Source of the DNA: JBCCMQ01 sp039026235
GTDB lineage: Bacteria; Pseudomonadota; Alphaproteobacteria; Rhodobacterales; Rhodobacteraceae
Direction: 5' to 3'
Assembly: GCA_039026235.1 (NCBI GenBank)
Contig: JBCCMQ010000023.1
Span: forward strand, 1-48,787
DNA: 48,787 bases
The position numbers were made by a program, and so were the translations under genes. The notes under the pieces were generated by a model that worked only from the letters and a program-made list of their open reading frames with translations, was not told where the DNA came from and searched no databases. The first letter of the stretch is position 1; each line of letters starts with the position of its first letter. Of this stretch, positions 7,717 to 22,700 are shown piece after piece.

Positions 7717-10700
7717 ATGCCTGTTACCAATGACTTTAGTGCGAGCGAACTTGATCTAAATGGTATTAACATTGGATCGCCGACGGCTCTAGTGTGGGGC
7801 GCCGATGGTCGGCTGTATGTCACCGAGCAAGACGGCGACATAAAAATCCTGACCGTCGAGTTTGGAGACAAAGACCCGGGCGACGGGGATCCGACCAATT
7901 CGTTCTATGTGACCGACTCCGAAACGGTCACCCTCGTCAAAAGCATTCCAAACCATAACGACGATGGCAGCAATGCCGGCGGCAGCGTCCGCCAGGTCAC
8001 CGGCATCGATGTCACGCCGCAATACGACAGCGACGGAAATCCGGTGATGATCGGCGGTGAACCCGCGGTCGTCATGTATGTGACTTCGTCGGACAACCGC
8101 ATCGGAGCTGGAAGTAGCGGCAACGATGCAAATATTGATACGAATTCCGGCGTTATCACGCGGCTGGTCCAGACCGAGACCGGCTGGGAGGCGGTGGACA
8201 TCGTCCGTGGCCTTGCACGGTCGGAAGAGAACCACGCGACAAACGGCCTGGAGGTCATTCAGGAATTCGATGAAATCACCGGACAACTGATCGGCGAACG
8301 GCTGATCGTTGCAAATGGCGGCAACGCCAATACGGGTGCGCCTTCGAACAACTTTGCCGGCCAGCAGGAACAACCCTATTCGGCGGCAATTCTTGAGGTC
8401 GATCTGCTGGAGATAAAGGCGATCGAGGCTGCCGACGGTCTCAAGGTCGATGACGGCCGCGTCTACGTCTACGACCTGCCCACCCTGAACGATCCCACGC
8501 GCGCAGGTGATCCGGACAGCAGCGATCCGTTCGGCGGCAACGACGGTGTCAATAGCGCAAAGCTGACCGCCGACAGCCCGGTGCAGATTTATTCGGCCGG
8601 CTACCGGAACGCCTACGATGTCGAAGTCACGGACGATGGTCGCGTGTTCACCTATGACAATGGCGCCAACAACAACTGGGGCGGCCGCCCGGCAGGCGAA
8701 GACGAGGACGGCGACGTCAACTCGGTCGAGGCCGAATCCGGCACGCCGACCGGCTATATCGCGACCAACCTGTTCGTCGAGGACAACAACGAAGTCGCCG
8801 GCAACTTCAACCCGCAGAACTGGGACCAGTTGCACGAGGTGACCCGGTCGGACGACCTCAATGGCCGCTCGCTATCGGCCGGCGAGGGCGGCGTGCAGAC
8901 CTATCAATGGGATCATCCGGATTTCGACACGCCCCTGACCCTGGTCTATGGCGGCCATCCGAACCCGACGCGGGCGGAAGGCGCACGGGCCGGTATTCTC
9001 TATTCGCCCGACAGCGGTGTCGGCAACGCAAAGCTGATGGTGTCGAATGTCGCCAAGGACGATGGCAGTGGCGGCGAGACCAGCGACTTTCTAGAGGTTG
9101 TCGCGTGGTTCCAGACGATCGGCTATACCGACGAATTTATCAATTCGACCGTGGTCGCTGTTGAGCCCGGCGTCCTTTATTCCGAGACGTTCGCGCCCGG
9201 ATTCGGCGGTTCGGATCCGACCGGACGTCCGACGACGGCGGGCGTCTATTCGCTGGTGCCCGATGCAGGTGGGCCGGTCGGATTGCCTTCGGACATCGAT
9301 GAGATTGTGCATGCGGTCAATTCGGTCGAGGGCAACTATCTCGAGGCCGGCTTTACCGATGGTGCGATCGATACCGGCAAAGGGTCGGTCAATGGACTGA
9401 CCGAATACACCTCGTCGATATTCGACGACGCCGGACAGACCGGCATGCAGGGCGCGCTTATCGCTGCCAGCCTGAACCAGGGCCAGTACTATATCATCGG
9501 CCGCGATACGGATGGCGTCGTGCAGACGACCACGACCACGCAGGGCAATGGCGGCGCGGGATCCACCCCGCGCACGATTGCAGCCGACCGGCAGTTTCTG
9601 GATTCGGGTGGTGCGCCGCTGGGGGTGGCGTCGATCGGTGACGATCTTATCCCGCATGGCGGCGACGTGGCCTTCCAGGGCTCGGTCTGGGCGGCCATCT
9701 ATAAGGAAAACGGGCCGGTCATCGAGGTGTTCCAGCCTGGCAACGCAACCGATAACGCCCTGCTGGGCGTGAATAATTATGCGGGTCAGGAACCTTCGGA
9801 CCCAACGGACAACGACCTTGACGGTGTCGATCACTTCAACGATCCGTTCGAGTTCGATCCCGACAACGGTGTCGATCTGGCGGCGGGCGAGAAATACGTC
9901 CTGAACTTCAGCCAGGTGGACCTCGCGGCGGTGCCGGAGTTTTCCGGCACAATTGGTGACACCGGGCTTATGGGCGCGGCGCTGGATGGTGGCGTCGATC
10001 CAACCCCCAACCGTGATGCCAAGTCGGCGGCCGACGGCTTCCCAGTTGCCGATCAGGAAGACGGGCTCTTCGACAACGGTGGCAATATCATCCCGGGCGG
10101 CAACGCCCCGATCCTGCAGATCAAGGAAGTTGCGGACGGCACCGCCGTGGGCAACGCCAACACCCTGCGTGACGGGCTGCACACGGGCGTCAAGATCGCC
10201 GATGATGTCGAGCGGCTGGTGGCCGAGGCCGAGATTTTCAACTGGTGGGCAGACCAGCCCGGCGGCGGCCGCATCAGCGGCGTGACCTTTGGCGACGGCA
10301 CGCAGTCGAACTTCGTGCGGTTCGTGTTCGGCGATATCGGCGGCGGACAGCTTGGGCTGGAGGTCGGACTTGAGACCGGCGACAGCTATCAGATTCTGGG
10401 CACTTCGACAGACGCGGCCTTCATCACGGCGCTGACAACAGGTGGTGCGGCGTCCAATCAGAAGAAGGTGACGCTGCAGCTTGAGATTTCAAACATCGGC
10501 GATACCTACGACATCGCCGCCAACTTCAAGGTCAATGGCGAGACGGATTTCACCGCGGTTTCCCTGACGAACGCGCAGCTTCCCGTGGGCGTTCTGAGGG
10601 ACGTCTTGGACGGCACGCACACGATTTCCGACGGCGATACGACGCTGGAATCCGGTGCCGCGGTCGGCATTGTGGCCGAGAAGGATGACGGTGTTTCATT

Positions 10701-13700
10701 TACAGCCGTCGACTTTGACATCATCCGCGTCGAAGGGATCGGCAATGAAATTGCCGCCAGCAACGAGGCCGAGGCGGAAGCCGCGGGCACGGCCGGGGAC
10801 GACACGATCCTTTACGATGGATCAACCGCGGATATCGAACTCGATCCGACGGTCGAGAACTTCGATGGATCGGCGTCGGCAAGCGACTGGAACCTCGTCG
10901 GCACTGATGACGGCAACGACATCACCGTGGGCGACGGCGCCAACGTGGTCACCACTGGAGACGGCGAGGACCGCGTTTTTGGCACCAAGACATCGCTTGA
11001 CGGCGACGAAATCACCGATTTCGCGGCCGGAGACAGGGTGTTCATCGAGGATGCAACCTTGGTCGACGCGGCCAATGTGATCTACACCGCCGGCAGCGCG
11101 ATCGTGAACGTCAACGGCACTACTATCACATTCTCGGGGCCGGATTACGAAAGCTTCGATCCTGCACTGGGGCCCGAGCAATTCGCCTTTGCCCAGACCG
11201 ACGATGGACTGGAGATCACTCGCGCTGACATCGAAAACGTTCTCTACCGCGTGAACGCCGGCGGTGACACGGTCGCCGCCGGTGACGATGGCCCGGACTG
11301 GCAGAGCGATGCGGGATTCTTTGGCGGCGACGGTCCGGTCACGATCACCGACACCCAGGGGTCGACCTTCACCAACGGAATGACCAACGAAGAGTCGGAA
11401 ATCGACTACATGGCAGACGTCGATCCTGCCCTGGTTCCGTGGGAGTTGTTCGTCAACGAGCGTTCGGAAAACACGCCGGGCGGCGCAGAACTGACCTACA
11501 ACTTTGACGTTGAGGCGGGCACGACCTACAAGATTACGCTCTACTACGTTGAAAACTGGAACAATATTTTTACGGCAGCGCCACGCGTCTTCGATGTGGC
11601 CGTCGAGGGCACTGTCCCGGACGAATTCAACGATATCCATCCGCTGCGGGACGCAACTGACTTCGTCGATGGTCCCACGGCGCCTATCCCGAGCTTTTCA
11701 AACGGCTCGCAAGCCGAAAAGCAGCCCTATCTGGGCGTCGTCACCAAACGCGAATTCACCTACACGGCGACCGACGACACACTGAGCCTTGCCTGGCAGC
11801 ACAGCGCGGCCAGCGGCGTGCAGAACCCCAAGATCAACGCTATCGAGATCACCCAGATCGGGCCGATCGCGCCGGTCGAGGACACGACGGCCCCTGTGGT
11901 TCAGTCGATTGTTGTCGAAGACAGTCTGTCGGACCAGGACAGCCCCCGAGACGTTACGGTAACGCTCACGGACGAAACCGCCTTCAACGTGGCGACCTTC
12001 AGCGGTCTCGACGGTTCAGAGTTGCAGTTTACCGGGATCACGCCCGCCGCGGTCAGTGCGCCGGTCGTGACATTGTCACCGGATCAGATGACAGCAACGC
12101 TTGTCTACTCGATTGACCCGCCGGGCGACACCGGCGCCTGGCCCACCGGGACGTTCTCGGTGGCCATTGCCGCCGGGACCTTCTTCGACGCGTCCGCCAA
12201 TCCGGCCGATGCTGCAAGTTCCGATTTCACCTTTGCCGAACCGGCGCAGCCGGGCGATATCGTCCTGGCCGTCAATGCCGGGGGCGCGGCGGTGGATGGG
12301 GCCGCCTATGGTCTGCCGGGCGTAACCTTCGAGGCCGACACCACGGGCTCGCCACATCCCACGGTGGACTTTTCTAATACGACAACCGGCAGCGGAAACA
12401 ACGGCAACAACAATGGCGCCGACGATACGCCCTTCGCCGGACTGCCACTGCCGGACGATGTCTTTACTTCGGAACGCTGGGGCAACGACTTCCAGTACGA
12501 TGTGCCTTTGGCGAACGGTACCTACATTGTCGATCTCTATTTTGCCGAGACATTTCAGGGGCTTCCTGGAGGTGGTGCTACGGGTGGTGTCGGGTCGCGG
12601 ATCTTTGATGCCGCGATCGAGGGCGTTACTGTCCTCGATGACTATGACCTGTTCGACGATGCCGACGGTATTCTGGGTAACGGCGTGGGCGCGCCCGCGA
12701 CCAAGATTGTCAAGTCCTTCGAAGCCGTGGTCGACGACGGTGTCCTGACTATCGCCTTCGACACGGTCGGTGGTGACGGCGTGGACAACGCCAAGATCAG
12801 CGCCTTTGTCGTGCGCGTGCCCGACGGGGCGGTCACGGCGTCGATCACCGGTGATGCGCTGGTCGCCGAGGATGCCACCGTCGCGGACTACACGGTAACG
12901 CTGAGCGCGGATCCGTCGGAAACCACTGTCGTCACGGTGGACGTTGTGTCCGGGACGGCCGATGCACCGGGTGATGCAGAAGCCACAGGTGGCGGGACGC
13001 AAATCACCCTCACCTTCGAGCCCGGCGGGGCGTTGTCGCAGAGCTTTACAGTAGACATAGCCGACGACACGCTGCCCGAGCTTGACGAAGGTTTTGATGT
13101 TACCCTATCCGGCATCGGCATCACATCGGGCGAAAGCGGATCGGTCGCAACAACCATTTCAGCCAATGACGGCCCCGTGGACAGCGTCGATGGCGTTGCC
13201 GCCGCCCTGGGCGATTTCTCGGACGATGGGCTGGCACCGACCGACCTTGGCACGCTGACCGAGGGCGATACGGTCATCGTAGCCAGCCAGCAGGGCGACA
13301 GTGCGCCCGGCGGCCGCGAGCGCGACTACATCACCTTCACCGTGGCCGATGGCCAGGTGCTGACCGGCATCATTCTTGAAGACTGGCAGACGGATGAAGG
13401 CGGCACACCGCAGGCCTTTATCGGCCTTCAGGCTGGCGCGCAGGTGACAGCTGATCCGGTGACGTTTGAGAACGCTGGCGATCTGCTGGGCGGCCATATC
13501 TACAACACCGGCGATATCGAGAACGAAGCGACGTTCAACGACGGTAACCTTCTGACAGCGGAAGCGCTTGGCAAGGGCAGCGAGCAGGGAACCACGTTCG
13601 GTGACGGGTCGGGCTTTACGCCGCCGCTGCCGGCCGGCCAATACACGCTGTGGCTGAACCAGGGCGGCGATATCTCTACCGCCACGCTGCGGCTGGTCAC

Positions 13701-16700
13701 GGAGGTGCCCGCCGCCGAAGTAACGATTTCAGTGACAGGGGCGGAATCCGTCTTGGAAAACGGGGACTTCGGCACGACCGAAGTCGGGTTCGACATGACC
13801 GCGTCGGACAACTTCAACGGCGACATCACAGTCGTCTTCGACCTGCTGACCGATACCGGGCTCAGCCAGACGGTGTCATTCGTCGATGGTGTGGGACGGC
13901 TTTCCCTAGATGTGCCCAATGACAATGTCGATGACGGCGACGATCTGATCACCCTTGTCCAACTGGTGTCCGGCACCGATGAGGCGGGTGTTCTGGCGGT
14001 CGTGGTGTCTTCGGCCGGCGACGGCAGTGTTTCCACAATAACGGAAGACGATGGTAGCAACCTGGTTCGCGGCGACATCGTTTTGGCCTATAACGCCGGC
14101 GGTCCGGCACTTAGCCAGGATGGTATCGACTTTGCCGCCGCCACTAGCGGCACGAGCGGCGCGCCGTTTTCCGGCGGTTCTCAGTTCACAGACAACGCCG
14201 CCGGCAACGGTCTGCAACCCGTATTTGCCGAAACGGTCTTCGCAACCGAAATCAACGGGAACACTGACGGCGACTTCACGTTCTCCGCTCCGGTTCCGGA
14301 TCCCACCAAACAGTATTTCGTCGACCTGTATCTTGCAGAGATCTTTGCATCCACGGCCGGTAGCCGCCTCTTCGATGTCTACGTGGAGGACGGCGTTGCG
14401 CCGGTTCTGGCAAGCTACGACATCATTGCAGAGACCGGCGACTTCAACACACCCATCGTGGTGGAACTGACCGATGCGATCTCGCCGGGTCCGAACGGAG
14501 CCATTGACCTGACGTTCGACGGTCTGATGGACCGCGCCAAGGTGAGCGGTATTGTCATCCGCGAGGCGGTCGAAGCCCTGGATCCGGCGAACCCGTCGGT
14601 GTCGGTTGCCGATGTCGCGGCGGCCGAGGATGGCGGCACGGCGGACATCGTGTTCATGCGCGCGGGTCCGACGGATGAGGAACTGACGGTCACCTTCGAT
14701 CTGACCGATGGTACCGCCGTCGCAGGCACCGACTATACGGTGCCCGCCAGCCTGACGGTCGTCTTCGGTGTGGGTGAGACCGAGGCCATTGTCCCGGTTG
14801 CTTTGATCGATAACGGGGACGAGTCCGTCTTGGGCAACCTTACCTTCGACGTGACGATCACTGATGCCTCAGTGCCGTCGGGTGCGCCCGTGCAGAACGA
14901 TGGCAGCGCGGCGACGGTGACTATTCTGGACGACGAGTTTGTTGATCCGGCCGATATCGACGGAGACGGCACGCTGAACGAGGATGATCCGTTCGCCTAT
15001 GACGCGACGAACGGCGCCGGCCGTGTGCTGGGTGTTGGCGGCGAATTCACGCAGGACTTCAACACCGATACCACGGATCCCTTCGACGCCGACGGCGGCT
15101 TCACCGGCATCCTGGTCAATCCCGCCTTCGACTATCCGGGCGACTCGCGAGAGGATCCTTACGGCGACCGGACCAGCGGTGCGCCCGGAGTGGAAATCTC
15201 TGAAGGCAAGCTGAGCGTCGTCGCGCGCGATCTCGATGCGTTTCCCGCGTCGGGTACCGGAGACAACAACACGCTGGCGGATGGCTACCAGTCCGCAGTC
15301 GACGTATCATCGCTGACGACGTTCGAAGTGGTGGCACGAGCCAGCAGCGCTGATTTCCTTGCCGCGGCAACCTCAACGGGTGGCTTTGAGCAGTTTGGAA
15401 TTACACTGGGTGCCGGCGGCGTTGATGACTTCGTCAAGCTGATCATCGGAGACGCAGGGACGAACGCGCAGCGGGTTCAGCTTGCGCACAACGCCTCGCT
15501 CGTCGGTGGTGAAAACAACTATCCGGTGAATGGTACCGGTGGACCGGTCGTAGATCTGAGTCTTGTCGGGGACTACGAATTCCGCCTTATCGTGGACCGC
15601 TCCGTCGGCGCGAACGGGCAGATCACGGGGCAGGTCGATTTCTTCGCGGCAGCAGACGACACGCTTCTGACAAGCTTCACAACACCGCCCATCGATATTC
15701 TAGCCAATAGCAGCCTGCTGGCGGCCATGGATGGAAACAACCCGCTGACCGGCGGCGATGGCGGTCTGGCATACGGCATATTCGTTACGGAGTGGGCCGG
15801 CGGTGGCGCGGCCAACAACATCACTGCCGAGTACGATTTCCTGACGATCCGTGCGCTCGATGAGGCACCGCTCACGCTATCTGCCCCTGCCGCACCGGTG
15901 GTGGAAGCGGGCGATGCCGACACCACGACGCTGGATTTCGGGCTGAGCGCGCCAGGGTTCTCCGGCACGGTCGATATCGACTACACGGTTGGCGGGGTGC
16001 CGGCGACAGCCGTAGGCGTGACCTTTGTGGACGGGGCAGCAACGCTGCCGGTCGAGGTTGCCAATGACGACCTTGCCAACGGGGACGACATCGCGACCGT
16101 GGCGCTGACGGGGGTAAGCAATAGCTTCCTTCTGGTCGACACGGCACCGGCGGATGGCACGGTGACGGAAGACGACGCGGCGCCCACGGCTGCCGCGGAT
16201 ACCGAAGTCACGTTCGAGGACACGCCGATCACCTTCGATCCGGCGCTCAACGATACCGACGCCGACACCGATCCAGCGCTTCTGGAGGTCACCGCGGTCG
16301 GTGCAAGCTCCACGCCCGATGCGACGGTGGTGTTGAACCCGGACGGCACTGTCACGGTATCGCCGACCAACGGCTTCGTGGGCGACGTCACCTTCGACTA
16401 CACAGTCGAAGACCCTGCGGGCAACGCCGCAACCGGCTCTGCCACCGTCACGGTGACCGAAGCGGCGCTGGTTCAGATCGCCGACGCCCCGACCAAGATC
16501 GAGACGGGCGATACTGGCACGGTCACGCTGTTGTTCCCGTTGGTGTCGGTGCCGGCCACGGCCGGAGATGTCTCCGTTACATATAACGTGGATGGCGGCG
16601 ACGACGTGACGACCACGGTCAGCTTCGATGAGACCGGAGCCGCTGCGCTGAGCGTGGATGTTGCAAACGACGACGAAGTGAATGCCGACATCACCAGTGT

Positions 16701-19700
16701 GGCAATCGTATCGGTCGATACCACCGGCTTCAAACTTGATGCCACTGCATCGACCGCCAACGGTCGCGTGATCGAGGACGACGAAGAGACGCTGGAAATC
16801 GTTGTCGACGAGGACATTATCGTGGGCGACGACGAAGAGCCCTACGAACTCTCCGACGGCGTGCAGTCTATCGATACTTCGGGCACCACGCAGGACACTA
16901 ACATTGTCGGAAACGCTGAGGATAACACCTTTAAGGTGGGCACGGGTCAGGACGACATCGACCTGCAGGAAGATGGCGGCAGCGACACGGTCACCGGTAC
17001 GGGCGAAGAACTGGACGGCACGGTCATCAGCGAGATGGGCGATGACGACCAGGTCATCATCGAGGACGGAGAGAACGCTGTCATCGTCGAGGTCACCGAA
17101 GGATCGACCAACGTTCTGATCGACTTGGACGGCGATACGGATGACACCAGCGACCAGATCCTGGTTACATTTGCCGAAGACGACCTGATCCCGGAACTGG
17201 CGGGCGGCATTCTAACGGCCACGGCCGCCCCACCCGAGGTGTACCGCATCCAGGCGGAAGACTTCGACAGCAGTGTGGTTTACGACAAGCAGCCGCAAAG
17301 CGCTTCGGACGGCGGCGTGGCATTCCTGCCGTTCCTGGGAACGGGTTCAGCGACCTACAATTTGGAAGGCGTCATTCCGCCCGGCACTTATTCGCTGCTT
17401 ATCGCATACTTTGACGAAAACGATGGTGTTTCGAACCTGTCGCTATCGGTGACTTCCAGCGATGCTCCGAACTTCGACACGTCATTCGCGCTGGATGACA
17501 CCAGCGGCGGCAATGCGGCCCAGCCCCAAAGCTTCCGGACGAAAGTCTTCGAAAATGTGGAGGTTGGCCCGAACGGTACCCTAGTGCTGAGCGGCACCGC
17601 GGGCGGCGGAGAATTCGCCCGCGTGGACTACTTCGAATTCATCGCCGAAGGCGACATCGCGGATCCCGACAACACTGCGCCCTATGCGCCTTTCGGGATC
17701 GAAGATCAGATGATCGACGAAAACGCCGATTTCGATCTGAATGTATCTGCGCTCTTTGCTGACGACGAGGAAGATCCGCTCACCTTCACGGCCACCAGCG
17801 ATCTGCCTGGCGGGGTGCTGCCGGATGGCGTCACATTCATCGATGGTGTGTTCGACGGCGCGCCCACCACGCCCGGCACGTACCAGATCACGGTCGTTGC
17901 CAACGACGGCGCGGCAGACAGCGATCCGGTGATCTTCACTCTTACGGTGAACGATGTGAATCAGGCGCCGGAATTGGTGTCGCCAATTGCCGATCAATTC
18001 GTTGCTGCTGACGAGGCGGTTAACTTTGACGCCAGTGCGGCCTTCACCGATGGCGATGGCGACGATCTTACCTTCTCTGTCTCGGGCACACTGCCCGATG
18101 GGATCCTGTTCGACGAGGACACTGGTGTATTCTCCGGCACTCCAACAGGCGGCGGCGGGTCCTTCCAGGTTACAGTGACTGCTGCGGATGGTGACGGCGC
18201 CGAAGCCAGCGATACCTTCCTGTTCAACGTCTCGGGCAGCGGAAGCGAACCAATCCGCATCGAGGCCGAGGACGGCACATTTGCGCCTGGCGGCTTCTTC
18301 ATCCAGCCGAGCGCGACGGAACGCATCCAGTTGCTGCTTAACGGCACCGGGGAGGCGACCTACGCGCTGACCGATGTTCCGCCGGGCGAATACTTCGTTC
18401 GCATTGGACATTGGGACGAGTCGGACGGCGAAAGCACGCTTGGCCTGTCGCTGTTGTCAGGCAGCACGGAAACCGAAATCCAGACATTCGTTCTGGACGA
18501 TGACGAGACCAGCTCTGCCGGGGTGTCGTCGGCAAGCTTCCGCGTCAAAACGCTCGATAATTCGGTCGTAATAGCCGATGGCGACGAACTGAAGCTCTTT
18601 GGCGATGCCGATGCGGGCGAATATGTGCGTGTCGATTACATCGAGCTTATCCCCGTCGACAGTGGTACCAACTTTGCGCCAAGCGAGACGTCTGTCGGTG
18701 TGCCCGACGTAATGCTGGAAGGTCTGGTGGCCATCACCACCAACGTCAGCACCGGGTTCAGCGATCCCGAAGAGGATGCTCTGACCTATGATATCGTGAA
18801 CGGTCCCGCATGGTTGGGCATCGACCCGGCAACCGGTGCGCTGACCGGCACACCCACGGAGGCCGGCACGTTCGATGTCACGGTTTCCGCCGAGGATACC
18901 ACAAACAACGCGGGTATCCTGGCGACGTCGGACTTCACGATCACTGTGGAAATCCCCGACAATCTTGTGCCAGTACTCGAATTCCCGGTCGATCCGATTG
19001 CGGTCGATCAGGACGGGGTTGTCGAGGAATCTGTCACATTCGTTGACCCCGAAGGCGGTCAGGTCGCTTACTCGCTGGGTGAAGGCGCGCCCGACTGGCT
19101 TTCCATCAACGGTGACGGAACGCTTTCAGGTACGCCGACCGCGACCGACGTCGCGACGGATGTCCCGGTGACGATTATCGCCACCGACCCACTGGGCGGG
19201 ATGGGAACCGTTGAGGTCCTCGTCACAGTCAACAATGTCAACGACGCGCCGACCCTTGGCACGCCGCTGGAAGATCAAGCAGCGACATTAGGCACTCCGT
19301 TCAGCTATGTGCTGCCTGTCGACGCATTCTCCGATCTGGATACGCCACTAGGCGACACGCTGGAGTTCACCGCAACCCTGGAGGACGGCAGTGCACTGCC
19401 AACGTGGTTGAGCATAGATCCGGTCACAGGCGAACTGTCGGGTACGCCGGACAGCCAAACCGACCTGTCGATCATCATCACTGCAACGGATGATGCCGGG
19501 GAATCCGTGTCGGCTCCGGCGATCACCATCGATGTGGACGAGTTCGCGGTGCCGGACGACCCGGTCCAGATCGAAGCCGAAGACTTCTCGGGCGTACCGA
19601 CGGCACAGAACTACGAAATCAACAACCTCTCAGGTGCATCAAACCAGCAGATTCTGCGCATCGATGGCAACAATCTGGGCGTCGTGACGCACGACCTATC

Positions 19701-22700
19701 TGCGTACGCCGGAAACAGCTTCAAGCTGGCCGTGACGTTCATCGATGAAACCGATGGCGCCAGCTCGGCGAGCGCAAGCATCGACGGGGTTGAGCTTGGG
19801 ACTTGGGTGTTCGACGGAACGGCGGGCGAACAGGTGACCCCAGGTGCCGAAGTGGGCGATTTCGCGCAGCCCGGCAACTATCGGGTGATTGAGTTCGATA
19901 CGCCCTTCGGTCTGACCGACACTTCGGTTCTGACGCTGGAGGTGCAGGCCAACAGCTCGGAATTCGGACGGATCGACTATATCACGCTGATCCCGGCGGA
20001 ATTGCCGGAAGTCAACGAAGCGCCGACTGCCGTCATTGTGACGCCGGTTGCGCTGGATCTGGCGGAAGACACCGATACGACGGCGGCGACTAAAGTCGCT
20101 GACATCGCCGTCACCGATGACGATCTCGGCACGAATGAGCTGAGCCTGGCTGGTGTCGATGCCGACAGCTTCGAGATCGTTGGAACGGAATTGTTCCTCA
20201 AGGCGGGCACGCTTCTGGACTTTGAGACCAAGCCGACCTTCGATGTGACCGTTCAGGTCAATGACGTCGAAGTCGGAGATCCGCTGGTCGATGCATTCGC
20301 TGAATTCTCGCTGCCAATTGCGGATGTGAACGAGGCGCCGACCTTGACCGTGACACCGGTCATCACCGAAATTGCCGAAGACACGGACACGACGCTGGCG
20401 ACCAAAGTCGCCGACATAGTAGTCGCAGACGACGCGTTGGGCACGTTTACACTGGCTCTGACCGGCGATGACGCCGCTTTGTTCGAGATCGTGACGGATG
20501 AGGTGACCGGAGACATCGCGCTGAACCTTATCGCTGGCGCGGTGCTGGATGCGGTCGGCAACGCTCAGCTGGACGTAAATGTCGAGTTGGACGATCCGGA
20601 AATCGGCGTTGAGGTGGTCGAGGCCACCGCGCCCGTAGCTTTGGCGGTCACGGACGGTTCCGGCGCCACCGAGGATGTCGTCGTGCTAAGGATCAATGCT
20701 TTCGGCGATCTTGTCGCGGCGACCGATGGCGGCCCGGACTGGCAAGCCGACCTCAAGGACGACTTGGGCACGCCGGAGAACGAGAACAACCCGTATCTCA
20801 ACCTTGAAAGTGCGGTTGCGGCGCAGGACCGCGGCGATGACGACGGCTATAGCGGCGATATCGGCCTGATCCCGACTGAGGTGCCGGGAACCGTCCTGGA
20901 CACGGCGCGTTCAAGCGACGAGCCGTTCTCTTATGACATTCCGATCACTGACTTGGGTGGACCAGGCGACTTTGAAGTCAAGCTCTATGTCGCTGAATTG
21001 TTCAGCAGCAATCAGACCGCTGGTAGCAGGATCTTCGACATTGAGGTCGAGGGTGCGTCACCCGGTGTTCTGAACGACTTCGATCCGTCCGCTACAGGTG
21101 GTGGCGGTGACCTGCGGGTCATCAGCTACGATGTCACGGTCAACGAGGGCGAATTGAACATTCGCTTCGCCCAAGATGCGGCGAACGGCGCCGACAACCC
21201 GATCATAAATGCGATCGAAATCGTCCGGAAAGGGGTAGAGCCCACCGGCCCGACCGATGGGGAAGCGCTGTTCACCGCGAACCTGGGTGCGACGAGCGTG
21301 GTTAACACCAGCACATTCGCCGAAAACTCGATGCAGATCATCAACCAGTCGGCCAATGACGTCTCGATAACCAAGGTCATCATCGATCTTGCGGATACGA
21401 TGATCCCCGATACCGGCTTCGACACACAGACGATTGCCGAAGGTGGCCCGATCGGCGATGCGACCAACAAGCCGTTCGATCTGGGGGCATCCACCGTGGG
21501 CCTGACCGCCGGTGACATCACGGTAACGATGGGCGACGAGATCATCGATCCGCAGACCGGTGGCGAGGGCGACAACCAGTTGATCCTGGAATTTGCGCCC
21601 GGGGCGTTTGCCGTCGGCGATCTGTTGGCATTCTCGATCGACATCGACCCATTTACAGCGACCGTTGGTGCCATCGGCGGTGCGGTAGCCGGCTTCGAGA
21701 TCGCTGGCGGCACGGTCACGGTGGAGTTCGACGACGGGTCGGCGGCAACAACTGCGATCACGCCTCCGGACGAAAGCCTTGCCGGGCGCGCCTTAGTCAA
21801 GGCGGGTCAGGCCGACCTCGGCACCCCGACATTGACACTGGGCGATGGCACAACGGCCGCGCGCGTGGTCAATCAAGAGAACCTTCCGATTACCATCGAT
21901 GCGGGCGTCGAAAACGCCAACGGAACGGCGCGCGTCTATATCCTGGACACCGCCTTTGTTTCCAACGGCGACAGCGTCAGCCCGAATCCGCCGGCCACTG
22001 CGCCGAACGGCATTCAGGGCAACAACGCCCAGAAGGTCGCGAATGTCGTCGAGGTGCAACTTGACGCCAACGGTGTCTTCAACGGCTCCATTCCGATGAC
22101 TCGGTCGACAACGCAGGAAAGCAACGCGAACGGCAATCTGGGCTTCAACTACTTCAGCGTCGGTGTCGTTGATGAAAACGGAGAAGTCACCCAGCTTTCC
22201 GACGCGCTGGTCGTTGAATTCGACCCCAGCGCGGATGTTCCCCCGGTCGGAAGCGGTGGTGGCACCGAACCTGGCGATACGCTGCTGCGCATTAACGCAT
22301 TCGGTGACGAGATCGCGGTGGCCGATGGTCCGAACTGGCTGGGGGATACAACGATCAATCCGATCCCCTACTATAACGGTCCGCAGAACCGGGGCGACCT
22401 GGACGCGACGCCGGCTACGCCTGGCCTGATCGATGTACCGGATGCAATCTTTGCGACGGCTCGGTCGGATGACGCGCCGTTCTCGTACAACATCCCGATC
22501 AGTGATCTGCCCGGCATATCGGCGGGCGATACGGTCACGGTCAAGCTGTACTTCGCTGAGGCGTCGGACGCGGCTGGCCTACAATCGCCCACCGCCCGCA
22601 TCTTTGACGTGCAGATGGAAGGCGCGTTGGCAATTGACGATTTCAGTCCGATTGCCGCGTTCGGCTCGGGCAGCGGCGGCATGATCTCGACGGTTGTCGC

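Noticed and set aside
10783..17220. Classical RTX nonapeptide array in the giant protein
   Set aside because: Only degenerate GDG/GxD-type stretches are present; no regular GGxGxDxxx repeats.
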